From the NCBI RefSeq assembly GCF_901709675.1, contig NC_051090.1, positions 1,733,342 through 1,797,341 on the forward strand: a stretch of DNA of 64,000 bases. Reading direction: 5' to 3'. The notes below the pieces were generated by a model that did not search any database, was not told the DNA's origin, and worked only from the letters and a program-made list of their open reading frames with translations. Source of the stretch: Syngnathus acus (taxonomy: Eukaryota; Chordata; Actinopteri; Syngnathiformes; Syngnathidae). Positions 54,401-64,000 of the stretch are shown one piece after another (position 1 is the stretch's first letter; every line of letters starts with the position of its first letter). Made by a program: the position numbers and the translations under genes.

Positions 54401-57400
54401 CTCATTTTGATAACTGCAAATTGTTGGCGCATAAATTGCTTGCTCCAGTGAGTGATGAATGAATACAAAGGTGTATGAAATGTTAAACCGGTTTCCGGCC
54501 CATTTGGGTATTTTTCATTTTCATGCTAATACGCCATATCCTGGCGGAGCCCCGGAAAAGCCATGCACTTGTGTTTTTCTATACGTGGCGGCCGCAATTG
54601 TCTCCCCTAAAGCTCAATGTGAGCTCCTCATGAAGAAAGAGATATGGAAGGGGTCACGCTGATATCAATCAAACTGACAGTCAACAAGGATAGTAGAAAA
54701 AAAAAAAAAAGATTGCTTCAGTAAACACACTCAACGGGCATTTGATTAGGTACACTTTTTTGGTGGCGTGGTGCAGATTGTGAAATGAATTTTTCTCTAA
54801 ATCAATCAATCCATCCAAATCTAGCATGGTTACTAAGATTTTTATTTTATACAGCCCCTATATTGGATATCATTAGATTGTGCAGCAATCCACCACGTAG
54901 CAATACCATAAAATAAATGTTATTCTATGTACATACAGTAAAATCTAGCCCTCATTCCTCCGCAAAACAATGACAATTATATGTGACGATGGAGTCAAAA
55001 GGATCCCTGGAGTCCTAACGGTAATTCATCATGTCTCTCTAAGTGGGGCAGGGAGGCAGAGAAGCCGGACAGTGTAGGGTGTCTCCCCCCCGCCCCCCCA
55101 AAACCCTGGAGGCCTGATCTAGTTCCAACCACCTGGTTGACTTTGCAGCAGAGCGTGTGTGGATGTGTGTGTCCATATGAGGGGTAACCTTCAACTGGAC
55201 AACTCGTAGCATGATATAAAAAAAAAAAAAATGGCAGTGTTTCATAATTAGTGTCTGAAAAATGATGACTCGATTAATTCGGTCATCGATGAGTTGATCG
55301 TTTGACCGCTTTAAACTTTACGCAGTGATCTTGTGGCACCTGTAGGATGTGATGTCAATTAATTGCGAGTTTTAAATATTTGATCACCACTCGAGGATTC
55401 CATTCATATCAGTTGGCGGTTGAATCAAACTTTGCCCACCTGGTCTCTGAGGCGATCTGTCTCCTCCTGGTACTCAGCCAACTGCTGCTTCCATTGCTCC
55501 ACGCTGACGTTGGCTTCCTGCAGCGCTGCCACCAGCTTGGCGTTACTGTCCTGTAAGGTGAAGAGCTCTGCCTCAAGGTTGATTTCACACATGGACCTAG
55601 GGGCAGAAGGAAAAAAAAAAAAGAAGGCTTTTTAGTGGGAGCAGTCTTTTTCACACGCTCTCACACTTTGACTCCAAACCTTTCATACATTGCTGCTCAC
55701 CTTTTCTCTGACATGACCCAAGAAAAAAAAAGGGTCAAAGTATATCCCACTTTACCTCGTCTCGTATTCATACATATACACAAGAAAAAGATGGATTATT
55801 AGTTTTGTAATATTTTCTTCAGTTATTGTTCAAAAAAAAAATCTCAACATTTTTATTGACTCCACATCTCGCGGGCCATGTAGAATGACATGGCGGGCCG
55901 GATCTGGCCCCCGGGCCTCGAGTTTAAAAGAGCACGAGTAATTTCTTTAAATACTTTTGGAGATTTGGCTGATCATGTCTGTTGTTTATTTCCCCTTTAG
56001 CGCATGAAATGAATTGCATCATTGGATCATGGAGAAAAGTCACTTATAGAATGAATGGGTGGGTGGTAAAGGTCAGGATTTAGTGAGGGTAGCAAATAAA
56101 TCAGAGCGCCTTGGAAATGCATGACGTCACATCTTTGCACAGCGTAGCAACCGTATAGCTACTCACCATAGCAACAGAGCAAAAGGCTTATGGGAGTCAT
56201 CCAATAAATGCATCTGGATAACAGTGGCTTATGAAGCCTTTTTTTTCTCCTTCTTAATATCATACAGATCAGTGAAAGGGCAGAGGCACCCAAAACAAAT
56301 GTCATTTCAAAAAAATTCAAGTGACGCGCTAAACGCTTTTTTTTTCTTCCCCAAAAACACAAGGACAAAATCTCCTCCAGGCAAAGTTTTTTTTTTTTCT
56401 TTCAATCTGAGTGGTGCAATCATTCAGTGTCTGCTCCACTTAAAATGTGTTCATTACTCAGCTGCGTCTTCAACAATGCATCTGCAGAGAAAAACTGTAC
56501 AATCTGCTCAAAAGCAATATTTTCAACTTCTGAGCAGGGCATGCATGCATATGTGAAGTACCTTGAAATTGCCACTTATTTAAGAGTCAATATCCAAGGA
56601 CCAGTTTGGCTTTTAGCTCATCTCTGAGTGTTGTTAAGAGACTTTTAAGCGCATGATGCTTTCATCTGCATAATTATAGCCTTTGTGGGTTTCATAATGA
56701 AGCTACACGTTAGAAACGTCAGTGCGGCTTTAGACTACGACAAATTAGAATCGATCAATATCTATCCGGCATTGTCAATTAAAACTCAGCAGAATCTTTT
56801 GCCTGATTTTCAAGTTGTAAATGCATTTTTAATCAACATTGGCACCCTGGAGAAAATCTTTGTTCGAGAAGATAAAGATGTAGGCGTCATTACCCTTCAG
56901 ACAACATCTTCTTGACTCTCTCCTTCTCCACTGTCAGCTCCACTTCTGCACTTTTACTTCGAAACAGCTTTTCCTCCCCGGGACCGTTAACTGTCAGCAG
57001 CGGCGGGGAATGACGGTCGTCCGACAGCTCCTAGACCGACAAGAACCGGTGGAACCATATCACTTCAATACAATTGCAGCACAGGGAAATCTATAGAGGA
57101 AGCTTAATACATAATTCAACTAACATAAAGCCGATATCAACTTTTTAGCCCACAAATTTGTCTGAATATGAGAAAATCTGATTTTAGCTGTAATAATATA
57201 ATATAATATATATATTTTTTTTTTTCCTGAGCAGCATTCCACTCGTGCACTTCATGTGGAAAAAGCCTTGTAATATTAATTTGAGCGAGTCTTTCCGTAT
57301 TGTCCCCCAAGGAGGATGGTGTAATATCTAGTATTATCTTTGCATTTCTGTGCGTCCATATGGAGGCATGGAATTAAACACAAGTAAAAAGGAGCATGAC

Positions 57401-60400
57401 ATCCTAGCAAAGAAAACTAAAACAAAACAAAATAACTGTGGCCAAGTGCCAAAGGGATTGCTTGCAAATACACAAAATTGAATAATTCACACGACGTGGA
57501 TCCATTTTTTAAGTCCTAAACAGGATTACAGATGCAGCACATTTCCCCCCCCCCCCCTTCATGTTGCTCGCTCTCTTTCAGGCTAAGTGGGAATGAGACT
57601 TGAGATACTCTTGCACAAACTACCAACGGCTCATTAGTCAAGTTCAAAGACTTGAGAGGATCTTTTAAAGAATTTCTGCTCTCCGGGGTTTTTACATGAA
57701 GTATTGGAGGGATTTTTCAGTTAAATGCCATATTTTGTTTGATGGTGCAACATTTACAAGGGCAGACAAAAATTAGGATGATGTTTAGAATAAGTGTCTG
57801 TGTAAAAATGGGACTTTACATTTTAAATAGCTAACTAAATGGATGGACGGATGGATGGATGGATTTCAATGTCTCCATCATCATTTTTTTCTTTTTGCAA
57901 TTTAGCTGCCAGTGTTAACAAAGACTGTTCTCCTTGTAGAATGCACAAGCTGAAGCTACATTTGCTCTCAAGTCAGATTTGATCAGACAGCAGATTAATT
58001 ATTGAGCAAGGATCATCTAAGCAGCACACAGATGAAAGAATAGCATCAAAATGTCTAAGCTAATATTGCTTTAGGAGACCTGTCACATACCTGAGACAGC
58101 TGAAATGGTGTTGACATCCCATGATGGACGCATCAGTGAAAAGGAGACAAAGAAGAAAATTAGAAAACAGTCATTATGTGTCTGCTGGATGTGAAATTGA
58201 AACTTCTCCTCAAGCTGGCGGTCATAAAATTTGTATTGTATCTTTCAAGCGTTTTTTTTTTTCTTACTAAAATCAGGAAAATGGAAAAAAAAGACATTTT
58301 TCTTCAGTGTGTTGTCAAAGAATGGACTGAAAAAAAATTGGGGAAGAGGCTTTGCAATGCGACATGTCGGATATTTTAAATACAAACTTGAGAGCTTTTA
58401 TCGTGATGGGTCTGCACTGGTGTTTTTCAAAGTACATTCTACTGTTGACTTATTTATCCAAGTCTCGGTCCATTTTGCTCTCTGAGCTTATATAAAAGAC
58501 TCTTGTCTCCACATTTGGGGCTTCATTGAGACCACAAGCTGCCATCATTTATTCATGGCTCCATGCATCAGTACATGCATGCTTCCCTTGAATCACCTGG
58601 GTCCTCACGGAACCGGACCCCCCCCACACACACACACACTTATTTTAGCACGGTTTCAATGGCAAGATATTGTTTTAAAATATAGATGAGCGTTTCCCTT
58701 TCTTCCTGCATCTGCATAGTTGATGTGATGTAGGTTCCAATTAGAAGGCGGGCAAAATGACAGCTACTTTTGAATCCAGTTGACATGATATGTACTTTAC
58801 TTTGTAGACAAAAGGTATTGGGGCACCTAACATTTCCAGGATAAAATAATGGAAGGAACTATAGAGATGGTATTTTGGAGGTGTTTTATTTTTTATTATT
58901 AAAGCTAAAATGCCCCTTAAAATTTCTACCTTGCTCTTCAAATGAAAGTTAGCGGGGAAAAAAACAGCCGTGACATTTGCAAGATGTGGGCACTGTGATT
59001 TTCACTTGACAGCAGGTAGTAGAGGACAAAATGGCAGCCATCTAAGATGGAGAAAAATTGCTGGATGTTTTGGCTTAATTCATATTCCATGAAGTCAATA
59101 TTATTCAGACTAGTTGAGACACATAGGCTCTTATAGAGGGGAAAAAAATCCCACTGACTTCTGCTTTAAGCAAACAGTTGACTAAAATGCCTGAATAAGA
59201 TAACAAATTAAAATTCATGTTGAGTATATTAAATACTTCTGACCTTTTAGAAGACTACACCTTACTGCCTGCTGTCGTCATATTGCACATCTGCTCATGT
59301 ACGAGACCAACTTAAGCTTGACTGAAGCAAAAAATCAAATAGGACAGCTGTGTATGTTTTTCAACTTTTTGCCAGATGTATCTTTTTTTTTCTTTTTTTA
59401 CGTGGTGGTGATAATAATTAGGGTCATAAGTAAGTTGCAGCCTGACTATGGCTAAGAAGCTGGGTCAACCTGGCACATAAAAAAATAAAAATAAATAAAA
59501 CTTGCACTCCCTCTAATTGACAAGTCTCCAGTTAATCAAGCTGAGATTAAAAAAATAAATAAAATACAATAAAGAAACTAACCAGCTGCCCCATCTACGG
59601 TAGAATTCAATAATTCTGATGTGTCTGGGTCCACGTTTGTGTCTTTGCATATACTGTAAGGGGGTTTCTGGTTTCCATGGTGATACAAGCTCTCAGCCAC
59701 CAGTTGAGTGACATCTCAATGTCATAAATTGTTGCTACGATGCATCAAATAAATGTTACAAGGTTTATTCGCATAAATGAGACAAGAGTGAGGGTTGCAT
59801 GTGCTGGTTTGGTTTTCTACACTGCACTCACTGTTCCATTCTACAGCAGCTCTTGTATGCCAAGCAGACAGGCAGGGGCAGGAATTTCATTTCCCACTCA
59901 CACTCTTACAAAATACTTCATCTGTCCTTCTTTTCGAAAGAAAACTAGACTGAGTCATGCCATGACTTGTTCTTTGTCGTTTCATTTTTGAGTTCACTGT
60001 ATACAGTCAAAATGTGACGCGGCGATATTCTTTCCATGATTTGAATTTTTTTTTTTTTTATCATTGCTTTACTGCACTTCAATGAAGATAATCAGAAAAA
60101 GAAACATCGTATCGGTTTGCGCTTTAACCGTCCAGTCTTTGGTCTGTCTCCAACTCCATCCAGCATAAATGTCAAAAAATGATTGAAGTTCTTTTTAAAT
60201 GTTAAGAATGATCAACAGAATAATTTAAGATAAAATTGCATAAAAGCCTTTCTCAACATTGCACTTTGCTATAATCAGGAGTGGTTTTCACAGCCACAAT
60301 TTTTCATAGTTATTCATTTCCTATTTTTGCTATTGTGGTTATAGTGGGCACTGTTTCATAATAATAGCATGAGTTGCAAAAAATCTCATAAACACCTCTC

Positions 60401-62137
60401 AGAGTGATGCAGTGCAGCAATACATGTATATATTGATTTCTTGTGGTCACCATGTTGTGACAAGCGCTGGCACAAACACTTAAAAGACTCGCTCGCAGCC
60501 AATCGCGTCGCCGCTTCTGACGTTTCCTCCGCGTGAATGCAACATCGTGTGTTTGTTATGTGAACGCAATCCATTATTATTGCAGGGTGTCAACAAAACT
60601 CCAACATGTCAAGCCTAAAATCAAAAGTGTTGGCAGGATAAAATCCTCCAAACAGCACAAAATTGCCTTCAATTATGAATGATTCCGATGTTCTGCCTTC
60701 CTCTCTATTATGCTTGTACGAAGTTCAGCCCTCTTGAGATATGCTTTTCTCCAGAGCAGAAGCCTTAATGGTAAAGTATCACCCCCTATTTTGTATCTAG
60801 GGTTTCAAATATAAAAAAAAAAATGCTCAGTGTTGATCTGGATATGATCCAACCTGCAGTGCTGGCATTTGGTTAATAAAAAAAAAAAGGTCATATTGTC
60901 TCTTGAGTGGTCAGGTTCAATTGCATCATGTTGCATCCCCATTCCAGACCTACAAACGTGCCATTTTGTACTTTTTATTGAAGAAATGTATTTATTCTTC
61001 AGTGTGCATAGGCGCTAATGATTTACCTGTGGGGCGGCGATGTTGAGAGCAGGGTTGGCCAGTTCGTACCTCTCCTGAGATTTCTCTCTGGCCAGCCGGG
61101 CCGCTTCCTTCACCTCCTTGAATTGTTCTGCAAACTGAAGGTGGAAGACAAGACACAGCTGTAAGTCTGCCTGCATATACTCAAAATTCACTGCTCCAAT
61201 ATAAACGCATGAATTAATGTTTTACCCTCGAACAAGTCCAAATTTATTTTGCTTATAAATCCATGTTTTCATTGTTACCTGCTGCAGCTGCTGCTCTGTG
61301 GAAAAGCCAAGGCCGTAAACGGTGTTGGCCCGGCTGTCGGCCCATTGACCAAACTTCTGGGAGGTTTTGGTGAAGGTCATGTTAGGGGTGATGGTGCTGT
61401 TGATGATGGCCTATCGACAGAATAAAAAGGTTCAAACGCAGCTGACAAACGGCAAAGTTCACAAACCAAGATAATGTTTACCATTGAAATGAATGGAAAT
61501 GTAAATAATAGGTTCCATCACCAAAACAAAGATCTATTCAACTGATTTTTTATTCATGTTTAGGTCAAACTAAATATCGTTCAAGACTGAAATAAGTCAA
61601 AACGCACTTTATTATGAAGAAATTGAAAGTATTCAAACAGTGAGGTCAATTCTTTTGTTTTGTATATTCACTGTGACATTTTTGTTCTGTCCCACAAGCA
61701 TCCAATATAAGAGCTAAGTGGAAAAAGCTTTTAGAATGTATGCTCACTAACTTTTGTCAAGTGAACCATCTGATGGGAGGGAATTAGTCTAGCATAACGC
61801 CTAAAAGCTTTTCAAAACAGTGTTAACAAGAGGTGAAGTGGAAATGCAAGACACAATTCACAAGCGCTTCGAAATCATCATCAGCAGTGATATAAAGTAA
61901 CTCCATGAAACTTAGTCACGCCTGAATCAAAGCGCTGTGTTGCAAGATGAATTCTCTGACCGCTCCAGCAACTCACTCACTTTGGTCCCGCCCACACTGA
62001 TGATGCGGTAGACGTTACGGCTGGCATCATAGAAGAAGGACACGGTGACTGCATGCTTACTGGCCGGCAGCCAGTTGCGTTTTGTAGCCGGGTCGATCTG
62101 GAAAACGTGAGCTCGGGCGCTGAAGATGGGCTGCTCC
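51499..62137 (-). CDS. homer3: Homer protein homolog 3, nearly complete (first exon outside window)
   Basis: Minus-strand exons 61981-62137, 61279-61410, 61027-61134, (58091-58099), 56894-57030, 55440-55596, 53068-53181, 52628-52708 and 51499-51684 encode about 360 residues and a stop, close to the 361 I recall for human HOMER3. The first three are the EVH1 domain, which binds PPxxF-type ligands in mGluR1/5, IP3 receptors and Shank. They include the Trp of ATKRNW and the Gly of VYGLGF, equivalents of Homer1 W24 and G89. The middle ([26 protein letters not shown]) is HOMER3-specific. The C-terminus is a long coiled coil for tetramerisation, ending [16 protein letters not shown]. The first exon here starts in phase 2 (G|GAG CAG CCC), so only a few initiator residues are missing. 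Identification as homer3 over homer1/2 rests on these motifs and on uba52/arrdc2 synteny. Confidence 0.95.
52051..52064 (+). promoter_or_regulatory. CTCF-like motif in homer3 last intron
   Basis: CCAGCAGAGGTCGC matches the CTCF core at 13 of 14 positions, in opposite orientation to the pair at 44084/44960. Confidence 0.35.
52899..53000. mobile_element. Partial copy of the 37500-type hAT element in homer3 intron
   Basis: GGTGTCAAACCTAAGGCCCG and ATTTTATGTGGCCCGC match the same element end. The other end is not visible before the homer3 exon at 53068. Confidence 0.55.
53683..53856. mobile_element. Palindromic MITE in homer3 intron
   Basis: A 174-bp inverted repeat starts TACCGTAATTTTCGGACTAT and ends with its near-exact reverse complement. 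Internally it has repeated TATAAGTCGC units. TA at each border suggests a Tc1/mariner-type target. There is no coding capacity. Confidence 0.75.
55866..55928. mobile_element. Partial copy of the 37500-type hAT element in homer3 intron
   Basis: GCGGGCCATGTAGAATGAC followed by CTGGCCCCCGGGCCTCGAG matches the right end of the element at 37500 in direct orientation. The terminal CAGTG is missing. Confidence 0.5.
57841..57864. repeat. (GGAT)n microsatellite
   Basis: About six GGAT/GGAC units in a homer3 intron. Confidence 0.75.
58091..58099 (-). CDS. homer3: Candidate 9-nt homer3 microexon (Leu-Ser-Gln)
   Basis: On the minus strand, atttcag|CTGTCTCAG|gtatgt has an acceptor and a strong donor around three codons. 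It lies between the exons ending ...NIAAPQ (61027) and beginning ELSDDRH (57030). Both neighbours join in phase 0, so inclusion adds LSQ and skipping stays in frame. The pyrimidine tract is modest, fitting regulated inclusion. It is small enough to be a chance splice pair. Confidence 0.5.
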
Positions 62138-64000
62138 CTTTGAAATGCATGAATATTGCATGTTAATGACCCAATTTAAACACAGGCGACATGCTCACTG
62201 CTTTTGACTGACAATAAAGGCAACTCCTTACATATAATGGATTCTTAGTCGATAAATACTGATTTAAAAGATAAGAATGGAATGTTCTGTATTTAAAAAA
62301 AAAAATGCATCCATAGTTGAATTATGAGGATATTCACGCCCTGTATAATTTTCTTTTTACACGGTAATGTAAAATAAGATCTATGAGGCGCTGTGAAATT
62401 CATTATTGAGACCGTTTAAAGTGTTTTATTGTTTCAAATGTACCGATATGGAACATTTTAACTTCTGCTTATATTTTGTAACAATTGTAACAATACAGCA
62501 TAATGCATTTTAATGGGAAATTTTGCTTAGAAAGTCAATTTGAGGTTCGAGATGAATCAAAGAATGGATTGAGAGCAAACTGCACGATCATTTCGTTTGA
62601 GGGTAAAGCTGTGTGTTCATGTATGCAATGAGATGCCATTATTACACTTTTGTCATGGTAATTAAAATAATATGGGCCAGCCCTTTGGATGATCTTATGA
62701 AAAAGGTTCTTTCGTATGGGTCGGCAGTGGCTATATGAAGCATTGTTCCATGTGGATTTGCTTGAAATTACCCAACATTTGCATACAAACAATAGTTATT
62801 GTTGCTGAAGCTGCAATAAGAGACAAAAGCGGCAGAGCCAAGACGCCTCTGGGTGTAATTTGGGTCCACTGTTGTACCAGATAGAGAGTAACTGGTAAAA
62901 CCTAGTTTTTTTCCCCCAAGAAAATAAGTATAACTTAATAAGTAACAGTTGGCCTTTACATGTTAGGTGGTGAATGTTAAAAAGGTGCCACTTGAGTTCT
63001 GCAAATTGCCCATTAACGATTGAAAAATATATGCATGATGCCCAAAGGTAAGTACACAAATTAGAATCAGAAATGACAAAACAGAATAAAAGAAAAAAAA
63101 AAAAACGGTCTCACTGTTTTGAGAGCTGGCTGTTCTTTACCAAGTATTTAAATGACACCTTACTGGAAAAAGTTCTTTATAACATCAAATGATGAATTGA
63201 TTAAAAGATTTTCTTATGATTATGTTATTTTTAATTATCATGGATAAAGCAAATTAAAATAACCATGTTTGATTTTCCGCTGTAAAATCAATTATCTGAC
63301 TGAATAACAGTAAAAAGAAAAGACAACACCAAGTGAATTAATTATCCTCCCAGCAATTAAGCGAATGTGAGTCAGCCCAAACATTTCCACTCTATCATCC
63401 TCTCATCTTAATGAGAAGTGATGATTGACAGTTTATCACTCCCAGTCACGGGGGAATTAAAAAATGCCATTATTTTACAGGTCTTGTTATTGCTTCATGA
63501 AAAGCCTCTCAAGCTAATCAGCCCAGAGGAGAATCATCACAAACGAGCAGATTCAAACGGGATTAAAGCGCTTGAGGACGAGTAAATACTGCACAGCAGC
63601 TTGACAGCCGCTAGAAACCTGTCTGATAGAATAACCAGTTTTACCAATACTTTGCAGCTTAATTAATTGGAAACTGAGCAACTTTTGACTTTCAGGAAAT
63701 TCAGAAAATTGTTGGTGACCTATGGAGTAGGAAAAAAAATGAATAAGAACATTCATTTGTCTGTCGCCTGAATTCTGTGACAGGTCAACTGAATCGATCA
63801 GTCGCCATCTTTTCCAGGTCATATGTCTGTTTCCTCCGCGCTCATTGCTGCTCATCCATGCACGTGTGCACACGCAGATTACAGCTCAGTAATTAAAAGG
63901 GTCACAAACATGTACAGTCAATTTCACTTTTTTTTTTTTTTTTTAACATTATGTGGGCTTAACTCATTCACTGCCATTGACGCATATAGACGTCAATATG
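62138..64000 (-). other. homer3: homer3 intron 1 (5' side), no exon recognised
   Basis: The exon ending at 62137 begins in phase 2, so a short upstream exon with the initiator Met must lie to the right. I found no convincing ATG exon here. The stretch is AT-rich and ends in a MITE fragment. Confidence 0.55.
63960..64000. mobile_element. TTAACTCATTCACTGCC MITE cut by the window edge
   Basis: TTAACTCATTCACTGCCATT followed by GACGCATATAGACGTCAA is the left arm and core of the same family. The right arm lies past the end of the window. Confidence 0.55.

Overview
This is a stretch of vertebrate nuclear DNA, most likely from a teleost fish. Genes are split into short exons with consensus GT/AG splice sites. 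Introns and intergenic DNA are AT-rich and full of microsatellites and small DNA transposons typical of fish. The proteins assembled exon by exon closely match vertebrate families. A spiny-rayed (percomorph) fish is my guess, but the species cannot be fixed from the sequence. None of this is prokaryotic, and there is no operon, CRISPR array, rRNA or tRNA that I can see.

Layout. (1) 1-22967, + strand: the 3' half of a rabgap1l-type gene (Rab GTPase-activating protein 1-like). Positions 1-9197 look like intron. Thirteen coding exons follow, encoding most of the TBC RabGAP domain and the whole C-terminal coiled coil. Two internal alternative first exons (about 16077-16379 and 18262-18384) would give N-terminally truncated products. 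(2) 22968-39533: the probable rabgap1l 3'UTR, then about 15 kb of gene-poor DNA holding repeats, a perfect hairpin, one intact 259-bp hAT-type element and a few orphan splice-like exons. (3) 39534-45772, - strand: a complete seven-exon arrdc2 (alpha-arrestin), with a second candidate first exon at 45514-45772 in exactly the same splice phase. (4) 47560-48746, + strand: complete uba52 (ubiquitin fused to ribosomal protein eL40) with a CRE and a pyrimidine-rich TOP-like start. (5) 49576-50344: a decayed hAT transposon carrying BED-finger transposase remnants. (6) 51499-62137, - strand: homer3 from the EVH1 domain to the stop codon, with a candidate 9-nt microexon. Its initiator exon lies beyond the right edge.

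The genes do not form a pathway. arrdc2, uba52 and homer3 are all on human 19p13.11, while RABGAP1L is on human 1q25. Both regions belong to the same ancient vertebrate paralogon, so the fish gene could be a teleost-retained duplicate (rabgap1l2) instead of the one-to-one orthologue. Exon phases and lengths were checked by hand translation, and each assembled reading frame closes without frameshifts. I found no sign of a new biological system. The most interesting points are the alternative first exons, the microexon and the transposon/hairpin structures.
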